DNA of 64,000 bases from Streptomyces lincolnensis (GTDB lineage: Bacteria > Actinomycetota > Actinomycetes > Streptomycetales > Streptomycetaceae), in assembly GCF_021173675.1 (NCBI RefSeq), contig NZ_JAIHON010000007.1, positions 372,001 through 436,000 on the forward strand. Reading direction: 5' to 3'. The notes below the pieces were generated by a model that was not told where the DNA came from, did no database searches, and saw only the letters and a list, made by a program, of their open reading frames with translations. Positions 17,920 through 26,410 of this stretch are shown here, in pieces. The first letter of the stretch is position 1; every line of letters begins with the position of its first letter. The position numbers and the translations under genes were made by a program.

Positions 17920-19355
17920 CCGACACGCCCACGCAGTTGTTCATCGGCGGCGCCTGGGCGGACGCCGCGGACGGTGCCACCATGCCCGTCGACGACCCGG
18001 CCACCGGAGAGATCCTCTGCCACGTCGCCGACGCCGGCCCCAAGGACGCCAAGCTCGCCGAGGAAGTGGCCGTGCAGGCGCAGCAGGAGTGGGCCCGGAC
18101 GGCGCCCCGGGCGCGCAGCGAGATCCTGCGCCGCGCCTACGAGATCGTCGTCCGGCGCACCGACGAACTCGCCCATCTGATGACGGCCGAGATGGGCAAG
18201 CCGCTGGCCGAGGCCAGGGGAGAGGTGGCGTACGCGGCCGAGTTCTTCCGCTGGTTCTCCGAGGAGGCCGTGCGCATCGACGGCGGTGCCGGCATCCTGC
18301 CCGACGGCCGCAACCGCATGCTGCTCTCGCGCCGTCCGGTCGGCCCCTGTCTGCTGATCACCCCGTGGAACTTCCCCCTGGCCATGGGCACCCGCAAGAT
18401 CGGCCCGGCCATCGCGGCCGGCTGCACGATGGTGCTCAAGCCCGCCCCGCAGACCCCGCTGTCCAGCCTGGCCCTCGCCGGGATCCTGAAGGAGGCCGGG
18501 CTGCCGGACGGAGTGCTGAACGTCGTCACCACCTCCCGAGCGGGGGAGGTGTGCGAACCGCTCCTGCGCGGCGGGCGGATCCGCAAGCTGTCCTTCACCG
18601 GATCCACGGCCGTCGGGCAGCTGCTGCTGGCCCAGAGCGCGCAGGCGGTGGTCCGCACGTCGATGGAGCTGGGCGGCAACGCGCCGTTCATCGTCTTCGG
18701 CGACGCCGACCTGGACAAGGCGGTGGACGGGGCGATGGTCGCCAAGATGCGCAACATGGGCGAGGCGTGCACGGCCGCCAACCGCTTCTTCGTCCACCGC
18801 TCGGTGGCGGAGGAGTTCGGGCGGCGGCTGGCCGAGCGGATGGGCGCGCTCGTCGTCGGTCCGGGCACCCGGGACGGCGTCGACGTCGGCCCGCTGATCG
18901 ACCGGACCGGGCGTGGCAAGGTCGAGGCGCTGGTCGCCGACGCGGTGGAGCGTGGCGCGCGGGTCCTGGTCGGCGGCCGTACGCCGGAGGGCCCGGGCTG
19001 CTTCTACCCGCCGACCGTGCTCGCCGACGTGGACCCCGGCAGCCGTCTGACGGGCACGGAGATCTTCGGCCCGGTGGCCGCGCTCCTCACCTTCGACGAC
19101 GAGGACGAGGTGGTCCGCCGCGCCAACGACACGCCCTGGGGCCTGGTCGGTTATGTCTTCACCGAGGGCCTCGACCGGGCCCTGCGGGTGAGCGAGCGGC
19201 TGGAGGTGGGCATGGTCGGGCTGAACACCGGCCTGGTCTCCAACCCGGCCGCTCCCTTCGGTGGCGTCAAGCAGTCGGGGCTCGGCCGCGAGGGCGGCCG
19301 GGTCGGCATCGACGAGTTCCTGGAGTACCAGTACCTCGCGGTGCCCGTGCGGTGA
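17916..19355 (+). CDS. gabD: Succinate-semialdehyde dehydrogenase
   Basis: A 479-residue aldehyde dehydrogenase that oxidises succinate semialdehyde to succinate with NAD(P)+. The catalytic Cys285 is in MGEACTAANR, the general base Glu251 in MELGGNAP, the cofactor loop FTGSTAVG at 227-234, and ITPWNFP at 148-154. Length and motifs fit the GabD/SSADH group. The ATG overlaps the previous stop, making gabT, the FAD/Fe-S gene and gabD one coupled operon. No GABA permease is encoded in it. Confidence 0.82.
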   Translation: MTDTPTQLFIGGAWADAADGATMPVDDPATGEILCHVADAGPKDAKLAEEVAVQAQQEWARTAPRARSEILRRAYEIVVRRTDELAHLMTAEMGKPLAEARGEVAYAAEFFRWFSEEAVRIDGGAGILPDGRNRMLLSRRPVGPCLLITPWNFPLAMGTRKIGPAIAAGCTMVLKPAPQTPLSSLALAGILKEAGLPDGVLNVVTTSRAGEVCEPLLRGGRIRKLSFTGSTAVGQLLLAQSAQAVVRTSMELGGNAPFIVFGDADLDKAVDGAMVAKMRNMGEACTAANRFFVHRSVAEEFGRRLAERMGALVVGPGTRDGVDVGPLIDRTGRGKVEALVADAVERGARVLVGGRTPEGPGCFYPPTVLADVDPGSRLTGTEIFGPVAALLTFDDEDEVVRRANDTPWGLVGYVFTEGLDRALRVSERLEVGMVGLNTGLVSNPAAPFGGVKQSGLGREGGRVGIDEFLEYQYLAVPVR

Positions 19356-19358
19356 CGA

Positions 19359-19409
19359 GGACCATGCCCTGACTCCCCGCCGTCGCGGGCCGGCGCCCTG
19401 TCATGGTCC
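19359..19409 (+). terminator. Possible weak terminator after gabD
   Basis: GGACCATG (19359-19366) pairs perfectly with CATGGTCC (19402-19409) around a GC-rich loop that can itself fold. It starts four bases after the gabD stop. The loop is long and there is no T-run, so confidence is low. Confidence 0.3.
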
Positions 19410-19501
19410 GAGCCTCCACGAGAAGTTCACCTCGCTCCTGGCCATATCGGCCGTCCGCGCGCCATGATCGATCCGAAAGACGATGCGACAAGGAGCGGGC
19501 A

Positions 19502-20287
19502 ATGAGCGTTCTCGACGGGATCCTCGCGGGTGTGCGCGAGGACCTGGAACAACGAAAGAGTGCGACGCCGTTGGCGGAGCTGCGCTCCCGGGTGGCGGAC
19601 GTCGCACCCGCGCTCGACCCCCTGCCCGCCTTCCGCGCGCCCGGGGTGTCCATCATCGCCGAGGTGAAGCGCAAGAGCCCCAGCAAGGGCGCGCTGGCGG
19701 ACATCCCGGACCCCGCGTCCCTCGCGGCCCAGTACGCGGCCGGCGGCGCCGCCGCGATCAGCGTGCTCACCGAGGGCAGGCGGTTCGGCGGTTCCCTCGC
19801 CGATCTGGACGCGGTGCGTGCCCGGGTGGACGTGCCCGTCCTGCGCAAGGACTTCATCGTCGACCCCTACCAGCTGTGGGAGGCCCGCGCGCACGGCGCC
19901 GATCTCGCGCTGCTCATGGTCGTGTCGCTGGACGACGGCCTGCTCACCGAACTGATGGGGCTGTGCCAGGAGTTGGGTCTCACGCCGCTCGTGGAGGCGC
20001 ACACGGCCGAAGAGGTACGGCGCGCGGTCGCCGCCGGGGCCGGGCTCCTCGGAATCAACGCACGGGACCTCACCACCCTGGACGTCGACCGCACGGTGTT
20101 CGCCGACCTCGTGACGGGCATCCCCGAAGGCACGGTCAAGGTCGCCGAATCGGGAGTGACGGGCCCCAAGGACGTGGCGGAGTACCGCGGTTGGGGAGCC
20201 GACGTGGTGCTGGTCGGTGAGGCACTGGTCCGCTCCGGGGACCCGCGCGGCGCGGTGGGCGAGTTCATCGAGGCCGCCGGAGTGTGA
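19502..20287 (+). CDS. trpC: Indole-3-glycerol phosphate synthase
   Basis: A 261-residue TIM-barrel enzyme that closes CdRP to indole-3-glycerol phosphate in tryptophan synthesis. The active-site set is complete: Glu54 and Lys56 in IAEVKRKSPSKG, Lys116 in LRKDFIVDPYQ, GINARDLTT, and VAESGV. AAGGAG lies seven bases before ATG 19502. No other trp gene is adjacent, unlike the usual trp operon, so it is either a second copy or supplies indole precursors to a specialised pathway elsewhere. Nothing looks damaged. Confidence 0.9.
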   Translation: MSVLDGILAGVREDLEQRKSATPLAELRSRVADVAPALDPLPAFRAPGVSIIAEVKRKSPSKGALADIPDPASLAAQYAAGGAAAISVLTEGRRFGGSLADLDAVRARVDVPVLRKDFIVDPYQLWEARAHGADLALLMVVSLDDGLLTELMGLCQELGLTPLVEAHTAEEVRRAVAAGAGLLGINARDLTTLDVDRTVFADLVTGIPEGTVKVAESGVTGPKDVAEYRGWGADVVLVGEALVRSGDPRGAVGEFIEAAGV

Positions 20288-20304
20288 CGGCGCACGGCTC
20301 GGCC

Positions 20305-20378
20305 CGTGCGCCTTCACCGCGTGCGCCTTCACCGCGTGCGCCTTCACCGCGTGCCCCTCACCGCGTGCCCCTTCACCG
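20305..20378. repeat. 15-bp tandem repeat downstream of trpC
   Basis: Three identical units of CGTGCGCCTTCACCG are followed by a 14-base and a 15-base variant (CGTGCCCCTTCACCG). They fill the short gap between the trpC stop and the relic ATPase gene. On the minus strand they read as KAHAV repeats but there is no gene. A slippage array is the simplest view. Confidence 0.85.
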
Positions 20379-20398
20379 TGTGCCCGCCGGGCGAGAAC

Positions 20399-20695
20399 TC
20401 AGAGGGGATCGGCCTCGGGCAGCGTCTGCGCGCACCAGATCGTCTTGCCCTCGGTGGTGTGCCGGGTCCCCCACCCCTGGGTGAGCTGGGCGACGAGCAG
20501 CAGGCCCCGCCCGCCCTCGTCGAAGGCGCGGGCCCGGCGCAGGTGCGGGGCGGTGTTGCTGGCGTCGGAGACCTCGCAGATCAGGGAGGTGTCGCGGATC
20601 AGCCGTAGCCTGATCGGGGGCTCGCCGTAGCGGATGGCGTTGGTGGCCAGCTCGCTGACCACCAGTTCGGTGACGAAGGACGCCTCCTCCAGGCC
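20399..20695 (-). pseudogene. C-terminal piece of RsbW-like ATP-binding protein
   Basis: The minus strand encodes 98 residues beginning in mid-domain: LEEASFVTELVVSELATNAIRYG holds the N-box of the HATPase_c_2 (anti-sigma kinase) fold, and FDEGGRGLLLVAQL the G-box. An in-frame TGA at 20696-20698 directly before GLEEAS, and the neighbouring hairpin, show that the N-terminal part is gone. In Streptomyces this sequence normally forms the end of either a 130-150-residue anti-sigma kinase or a large SpoIIE phosphatase. A short functional protein from the internal GTG at 20662 is unlikely because half the fold would be missing. Confidence 0.7.
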
Positions 20696-20707
20696 TCACG
20701 CGTCCAC

Positions 20708-20741
20708 CATGACCGCCGCCGGGGGAGTGGCGGCGGTCATG
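20708..20741 (-). terminator. Strong hairpin after the NLP gene
   Basis: A perfect 13-base stem, CATGACCGCCGCC (20708-20720) with GGCGGCGGTCATG (20729-20741), around an 8-base loop. It lies 14 bases beyond the stop of the minus-strand secreted-protein gene. Streptomyces terminators often lack a T-run, so this is a good intrinsic terminator candidate, and it could work on both strands. Confidence 0.7.
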
Positions 20742-20754
20742 GCGTGCGTGCGGG

Positions 20755-21561
20755 TCAGCCGCTGCCGCGGGGGTCGAAGGGGATGCCGGAGGGCTTGGCG
20801 CGCTCCAGCTCGACCTCGAACCTGCCGTCCTTGAGGGGGAAGTTGGCATTGCCCCACGAGGCGCCGTTCAGCTTGGCCTGGAGGTCGAGGTTGTCCTTGC
20901 CGCGCGGGAAGCTGTTCCAGCTGACCAGGGCCGGCTGGTCCCAGCCGCCGTCGCCCCAGGCCTCCGGGCGCTCGCCGTCCTTGGCGAAGCGCATGGAGTG
21001 GGTGCCGGCGCCCTCCTTGTGGTAGACGCACTTGACGCGGGCCCCGTCCCTGGGGACCGAGGTGAAGGCCCTGGTCGTGTACTGGCCGTGCGCGGAGACG
21101 GAGACGTGGGAGGGCTGGGGGTCGCCCTGGCGCACCCAGGCGGCGCAGGCCTCCCAGTCGTGGCGGTGGCCGCCGACGACATTGCCGGGCGCGTTCTGGT
21201 CCTTCTCGAAGTAGAGCGTGTAGATGATCCCGCACCAGCCGTTGTTGCACTTGACGCGGGAATAGGTGTTGGCCTTGCCGAGGTGGTCGGTCCGGCATCC
21301 CCCGGTCACCGAACCGGTGTCCTGAAGGCCGCCGTTGAGGTTGCCGTTCCAGTCGATGGCGGTCGCCGGGAAGCAACTGTCGCTGTCGTAGTCGAAGTAG
21401 GGCCGGAACGTCTTCTGGAACGACGTGGTGCTCTCGCCCAGCGGTGTCAGGACGCCGGCCGACGCACTGGTGGGAAGGGCGACGACGAGGGCGCCCGCGC
21501 TGAGCGCGACGAGCGCGGACCTGCCGAGACGGGGAGTCCTGCGCGTCGGATTCAGGGGCAT
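20755..21561 (-). CDS. Secreted NPP1 / NEP1-like (NLP) protein
   Basis: A 268-residue exported protein. Residues 1-35 are a Sec signal (RRTPRLGR, a hydrophobic core, then ASA). The mature part carries the NLP signature heptapeptide GHRHDWE at 131-137, the centre of the metal-binding cytolysin site, and four cysteines (63, 89, 105, 110) that could form two disulfides. Known family: NLPs are necrosis- and ethylene-inducing proteins that bind sphingolipids of plant membranes; they occur in some Streptomyces. ATG 21561 was chosen because it gives a clean signal peptide. It is a single gene ended by a hairpin. It suggests plant association, but toxicity is not shown by sequence alone. Confidence 0.82.
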   Translation of the reverse strand: MPLNPTRRTPRLGRSALVALSAGALVVALPTSASAGVLTPLGESTTSFQKTFRPYFDYDSDSCFPATAIDWNGNLNGGLQDTGSVTGGCRTDHLGKANTYSRVKCNNGWCGIIYTLYFEKDQNAPGNVVGGHRHDWEACAAWVRQGDPQPSHVSVSAHGQYTTRAFTSVPRDGARVKCVYHKEGAGTHSMRFAKDGERPEAWGDGGWDQPALVSWNSFPRGKDNLDLQAKLNGASWGNANFPLKDGRFEVELERAKPSGIPFDPRGSG

Positions 21562-21833
21562 GGGGGGTGCTCCGATGGCTCGGTGTGCCGGACGGTCCGG
21601 CGTGGCACTTCCGAGGCTGGACAGGCCGGAGTTGAAAGGCACGTCCTACGATCGGAGCGTTCAACTCGCGCGAGCCGGTGCAGTTGTGCGGCGGCACGTC
21701 ATGCCACGGCCATCAACGCCACATCTCGTGCGGAAAGGGTTTCCACAGCTCGACCCGGCCTCGTGCCGGCCGAACCGCACCTTGTCCTCCTGTACGGCAT
21801 GTACGGCACGAATGCGCGGAAGTGGGTGGGAGC

Positions 21834-24800
21834 GTGGGGCGTCCGGAACGGCCCCTGGATCCGGAGGCGGGACCCGTGCAGCGGTTCGCCCACGATCTTC
21901 GGGAGCTGCGGAGGACCGTGGGCACTCCGGCATACCGGCTCATGGCCGAGTCGGCGGGGTTCTCCGCCACCACCCTGTCCGAGGCCGCGCGGGGCGAGCG
22001 GCTGCCGTCCCTGGCGGTGGTCCAGGGATATGCGCGGGCGTGCGGCGCCGATCCGGCGGAGTGGGAACGGCGCTGGAAGGAGGCCGAGTCCGAGGGCGCG
22101 ACGCGGGCGGATCCCGAGGACGCCGTGCCGCCGTACCGAGGGCTGGCCCGGTTCGAGCGGGACGACCACGCGCTGTTCTTCGGACGGGACCGGCTGACGG
22201 CGGAACTGCTGGAGTTGGTGCGCGGACACCGCTTCGCCGTGCTGCTCGGGGCGTCGGGCAGCGGCAAGTCCTCGCTGCTGCGGGCGGGGCTGCTCCCCCG
22301 GCTGCGGGAGGAGATCGCACGGCAGGACCGCCCGGCGGTGCTGCGGGTGTTCACCCCCGGGGCCCGGCCCGCCGCGACCTACCGGCAGCTGCTGGCACCG
22401 GCGCCGGGCGAGCCCGAGAGCTGGGTCGTGGTGGATCAGTTCGAGGAGGTCTTCACGCTGTGCCGCGGCCGGGCCGAGCGGGCCCGCTTCCTCGACCTGC
22501 TGCTGGCGGCCCGGGAGCCGGGCAGCCGGGTGCGCGTGCTCATCGCGGTACGGGCGGACTTCTACGCCCGCTGCGCCGAACACCGGGGCCTGGCGGCCGC
22601 GTTGTCCGGAGCGAGTCTGCTGGTCGGCCCGATGACGGCGGACGAACTGCGCGAGACGGTCGTCAGGCCCGCGCAGGCCGCCGGTCTGCTCGTCGAACGG
22701 GAGCTGACGGCGCGGATCGTCGAGGAGGTGCTCGGCGAGCCGGGCGGGCTGCCGATGCTGTCGCACGCGCTGCTGGAGACCTGGCGACGGCGCAAGGGAC
22801 GCCTGCTGACGGTGGCCGCCTACGAGGCGGTGGGCGGCGTGCGCGGCGCGATCGCGGCCAGCGCGGAGGAGGCGTACGGCAGGCTGGACGCGGCGCAGGC
22901 CCGCGCGGCCCGGCAGTTGCTGCTGCGGATGGTGGAGCCGGGCCAGGACACCGTCGGCACCCGGCGCCCCCTCACCAGGGCCGAACTGGACGAGTGGGCG
23001 GACCCCGCGGTGCGTGCCGTGGTGGAACACCTGGCCGAGGCCCGGCTGCTCACCGTGGACGAGGACGGCGTCCAGCTCGCCCACGAGGCCCTGATCACCT
23101 CCTGGCCCCGGCTGCGCGGCTGGATCGAGGAGGACCGCGACCTGCTGCGCCACCGACGGCAGATCGCCGAGGCCGCGCGCGTCTGGCTGGACCACGACCG
23201 CGACCCCGGAGCGCTGTGGCGGGGCGCCCGACTGGCCGCGGCCCAGGAGCTCTTCGCGGACGACGCCGATCTGACGGCCCAGGAGCAGGCCTTCCTGCGG
23301 GAGGCGCTGGAGGTCCGGGAGGCGGAGCGCCGGGCCGCGGCCCACGCCACCCGCAGAGCACGGGTCCTCACCGTCGCCCTCTCCGGCGTCCTGGCCGTGG
23401 CGTCGGTGGTGGGCCTGGTCGCCTGGCAGCAGCACACCGACAACCGACGGCAGCGCACGGACACCGCCGCCCGCCGGGTCGCCGCGGTCGCCGACGCCAT
23501 GCGGACGACCGATCCGCGGACCGCCCAACTGCTCGGCGTCGCCGCCTGGCGGATCTCGCCGCTGCCCGAGTCGCGCCGGGCACTGCTCGGGGCACTGGCC
23601 CAGCCCGAACTGGACACGTTCACCGACCCCGCGGTGGGCGAGGGGCACCGCCGCTTTCTGGTCGACTCCGGCCGTACGCTGCTCAGCACCGACGGCCGGA
23701 CCTGGCACCGCTGGGACGTGGCGGCCCACCGCGCCCTCGGATCGGGCCGGCTGCCGCAGGGCGAGGCGGTCGCCGCGGGACCGGACGCCCGCGTGCTCGC
23801 CCTGGCCGGGGGAGCGGGCATCAGGCTGTGGGACAGGGCCGACGGCCGCTGGAAGGGAGCCGCTCACCCGGGTGCGTCGGGCGTGACGGTCACCGGAGGG
23901 GGCGGCTATCTGCTGTACGGCGCGGGCGAGGACCGGGTGCGGGTCGCCTCCGCCGTGGACGGCACGCCGCTCTTCGAGACCCGCTCCAGCGGCCCGGCGA
24001 GTGTGACGGCGAGCGCGGACGGCCGGCTGGTGGCCGTCTGTCCCTCCGGCGACGCGCCACAGGTCTGGGACACCGCACGACGGCGTACCCTGCCCGGCCC
24101 CTGGGAGCGGTCCGGCGACTGCCGCACCCTCGTCCTCGGGGACGACCGGCTCGCGCTCCTGTCGTCGGACGGCGTACGGATCTGGCGGACCTCGACCGGG
24201 GACGAACTCGCCGAAGTCGGCCACCCCGGCGCCCGGTACGCCGCCTTCGGCCGGGCCGAGGACGGAGCCTTCCTGGCCACCGCCGACGGCAGGGAGATCC
24301 GGGTCTGGCGGCTGTCGGCCCCCGGGAACCCGGTCCTCCGGCACTCCCTGAACAACCGGCAGCTGCGCGGCGGTCTCGCCTGGGACCCGCGCCGACCGGT
24401 CCTGCGCTACCTCGAAGGCAGCACCGTCCACTCCCTCGACCTCACCGGAGCGGTCACCTCCGCCTGGCGCGCACGCCCCCTGGACGGGGTCCTGCTCAGC
24501 CCGGACGGCCGTACGCTCGCCACCGCCCAGCGCTTCGGCACCACCTACCGCTTCCAGCTCCGCGACACCCGCCACGACCTGCCCCCGATCCCCCTGCCGC
24601 CGCCACCGCTCCCCGCTGCCCGCGCCCCCGAGCGGCCCGTCCCCGCGCACCGCACCCTGCCGGTGATGGCGTTCAGCCCCGACGGCACCGACTTCGCGTA
24701 CGGCGTCTCGGCCCCCGGGCGACAGGCAGCGCCCCAGCACCTCTCCGTCTGGGACACGGAGCGCCTGCGCATCCGCTCCACGCTGGACCTCGCCACGTCC

Positions 24801-25673
24801 GGGTCCGCCGTCGTGGGACTGGCCCTCGGTCCCGGCGGCCGCGTCCTCTACACCGCCCGGCGGCTCGACAGCGGCGCGTTCGTCAACGAGGCGTGGGACA
24901 TCGAGCGGCGCCGTCGCACGTCCGTCCTCACCGGTCTGGCCAGCGGCCACCTGGCCCTGCACCCCGAGGGCCGCCTCCTGGTCGGGGACAACCGGCTCGT
25001 CCGACCGCCCGGCCGGGCCGCCACGGCACGCGACCTCGTGCAGGGCGACCGGATCGGCGCCCTGGCCTTCGGCCCCGACGGCTCACGCCTGGCGGCCGGT
25101 GACCGGACCGGCCGGGTCGCCCTGTGGGACGGGGCGCTCGGCCACCGCGCCGGCGTGCTGCGGAACATCTTTCCCGCGCCGCTCGACACCACCCCGGAGG
25201 CCGTCAGCGCCCTCGCGGTCAGCCCGGACGGTCAGACGCTCGCCGTCGCCGGCACGGCGGGCACCCTGCAGCTCTGGGACACCGCCACCCACCAGCCCCT
25301 CGGCAGCCCGCTGCCCACCTCCGGCGAGGAACTGCGCACCCTCGCCTTCAGCCCGGACAGCGGGACCCTGTACGCGGGCAGTGCCCATGTCCCGCTCCAG
25401 CGGTACACCATCGAGCCGTCCTGGGCGGTCCTGCGGGTCTGCGCCCGAGCGGGCGCCGGACTCGACGAGGCGCAGTGGCGGACGTACGTACCGGACGCGC
25501 CCTACCGGCGGATCTGCGACCGGGCCGAACCCGCCCCCGAACCCGATCCCGACCCGGCGGCTTCGCCCCGCCGGCTCGCCGTCAGCGTGGTGACCAGGTC
25601 GTCCAGTGTGTCGAACCGCAGGTCGAAGGCGTCGGAGCCGGTCGGCGGATCCGCGGCCGGCCGGCGGACGTAG
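21834..25673 (+). CDS. Membrane-anchored STAND NTPase with HTH and WD40 repeats
   Basis: A 1,279-residue protein. Residues 13-80 are an XRE-like helix-turn-helix. YRGLARFERDDHALFFGRDR leads into a nSTAND-type NTPase with Walker A GASGSGKS (139-146) and Walker B WVVVDQFEE (197-205). One membrane helix lies at about 510-530. The C-terminal half is a WD40 propeller with repeats of the form LAFSPDG...LWD (VMAFSPDG, LAFGPDG, LAVSPDG, LAFSPDS). Such proteins are common in Streptomyces as possible signalling or self-recognition hubs; the ligand is unknown. GTG 21834 (GRPERPLDP) is the usual family start, though its ribosome site is weak. The last 172 bases overlap the convergent HAD gene, and the C-terminal tail past the propeller is low-complexity, so a lost stop codon is likely. 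Confidence 0.8.
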   Translation: MGRPERPLDPEAGPVQRFAHDLRELRRTVGTPAYRLMAESAGFSATTLSEAARGERLPSLAVVQGYARACGADPAEWERRWKEAESEGATRADPEDAVPPYRGLARFERDDHALFFGRDRLTAELLELVRGHRFAVLLGASGSGKSSLLRAGLLPRLREEIARQDRPAVLRVFTPGARPAATYRQLLAPAPGEPESWVVVDQFEEVFTLCRGRAERARFLDLLLAAREPGSRVRVLIAVRADFYARCAEHRGLAAALSGASLLVGPMTADELRETVVRPAQAAGLLVERELTARIVEEVLGEPGGLPMLSHALLETWRRRKGRLLTVAAYEAVGGVRGAIAASAEEAYGRLDAAQARAARQLLLRMVEPGQDTVGTRRPLTRAELDEWADPAVRAVVEHLAEARLLTVDEDGVQLAHEALITSWPRLRGWIEEDRDLLRHRRQIAEAARVWLDHDRDPGALWRGARLAAAQELFADDADLTAQEQAFLREALEVREAERRAAAHATRRARVLTVALSGVLAVASVVGLVAWQQHTDNRRQRTDTAARRVAAVADAMRTTDPRTAQLLGVAAWRISPLPESRRALLGALAQPELDTFTDPAVGEGHRRFLVDSGRTLLSTDGRTWHRWDVAAHRALGSGRLPQGEAVAAGPDARVLALAGGAGIRLWDRADGRWKGAAHPGASGVTVTGGGGYLLYGAGEDRVRVASAVDGTPLFETRSSGPASVTASADGRLVAVCPSGDAPQVWDTARRRTLPGPWERSGDCRTLVLGDDRLALLSSDGVRIWRTSTGDELAEVGHPGARYAAFGRAEDGAFLATADGREIRVWRLSAPGNPVLRHSLNNRQLRGGLAWDPRRPVLRYLEGSTVHSLDLTGAVTSAWRARPLDGVLLSPDGRTLATAQRFGTTYRFQLRDTRHDLPPIPLPPPPLPAARAPERPVPAHRTLPVMAFSPDGTDFAYGVSAPGRQAAPQHLSVWDTERLRIRSTLDLATSGSAVVGLALGPGGRVLYTARRLDSGAFVNEAWDIERRRRTSVLTGLASGHLALHPEGRLLVGDNRLVRPPGRAATARDLVQGDRIGALAFGPDGSRLAAGDRTGRVALWDGALGHRAGVLRNIFPAPLDTTPEAVSALAVSPDGQTLAVAGTAGTLQLWDTATHQPLGSPLPTSGEELRTLAFSPDSGTLYAGSAHVPLQRYTIEPSWAVLRVCARAGAGLDEAQWRTYVPDAPYRRICDRAEPAPEPDPDPAASPRRLAVSVVTRSSSVSNRRSKASEPVGGSAAGRRT

Positions 25674-26263
25674 GCGGTCCGCATGCCCTGCGCCCGCGCC
25701 CCGCGCAGGTCCCAGGCATGGGCGGCCACCATGAGCACGCGTTCCGGTGGGCATCCGGCGGTGTCCACGGCGAGCCGGTAGACCTCCGGGGCGGGCTTGT
25801 AGGCCACGACGGCCTCGGCGGACAGGGCCTGGTGCCAGCGCAGCCCGGCGTGCGCGGCCAGCCGCAGCAGGGCGGTGCGGCCCGCGTTGGAGAGCCCGAC
25901 GACGGGCAGCCGCCGCGCCAGCCGCTCCAGCGCGGCGCCGGAGTCGTCCCAGGCGGGCAGCCGCTGTCCCGCCGTGGCCAGCCGCGCGACGGTCGCCGGA
26001 TCGGCGAGTCCGGCGTGGTCGGCCACCCGTTGTGCGGCCTCCGCGTCGAGGACCTCGGTGGTGACGTACGGGCGGGCTCCCCGCCCGATGCGTTCCTGCT
26101 CGTCCTCGATGTGGCGTTGCCACAGGGTGAGCAGCTCTTCGAGGTACGTGTCGTCGGCCGAGGGCACCGCCTCGCGGATCGCCGCGCGCAGCCCACCGGG
26201 TTCGTCGACCAGGGTGCCGAGGACGTCGAGGACGACGACCTCGATGTCAGGGGCCTCGGTCAT
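25502..26263 (-). CDS. Haloacid dehalogenase type II-like hydrolase
   Basis: A 253-residue HAD hydrolase. The nucleophile Asp13 is in VVLDVLGTLVD, motif II is GLSNAG, motif III the Lys in AYKPAPEVY, and motif IV AAHAWDLRGA. These fit the 2-haloacid dehalogenase/phosphoglycolate-like branch, but substrate cannot be read off. ATG 26263 with GGAG upstream is preferred over ATG 26275. The last 25 or so residues are Gly/Ser-rich and lie in the 172-base overlap with the convergent STAND/WD40 gene, so the natural end may have been nearer 25590. Confidence 0.78.
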   Translation of the reverse strand: MTEAPDIEVVVLDVLGTLVDEPGGLRAAIREAVPSADDTYLEELLTLWQRHIEDEQERIGRGARPYVTTEVLDAEAAQRVADHAGLADPATVARLATAGQRLPAWDDSGAALERLARRLPVVGLSNAGRTALLRLAAHAGLRWHQALSAEAVVAYKPAPEVYRLAVDTAGCPPERVLMVAAHAWDLRGARAQGMRTAYVRRPAADPPTGSDAFDLRFDTLDDLVTTLTASRRGEAAGSGSGSGAGSARSQIRR

Positions 26264-26410
26264 GCGCACTCCCATTCGTCACCGGTCAAGGTGGTAACGT
26301 ATGTCAGGTGGCCACGCGTCGCAAGCCTGTCGGCAAGGGGCATCCGTACAATTTGGGTGCGAACGACATCTGCGATCCGATGCGCCCCCAGGGCGCGAAG
26401 GAGTGTGCCC

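Noticed and set aside
20305..20378. CRISPR or coding KAHAV-repeat protein
   Set aside because: No spacers, and the minus-strand frame has no start signal or family match.
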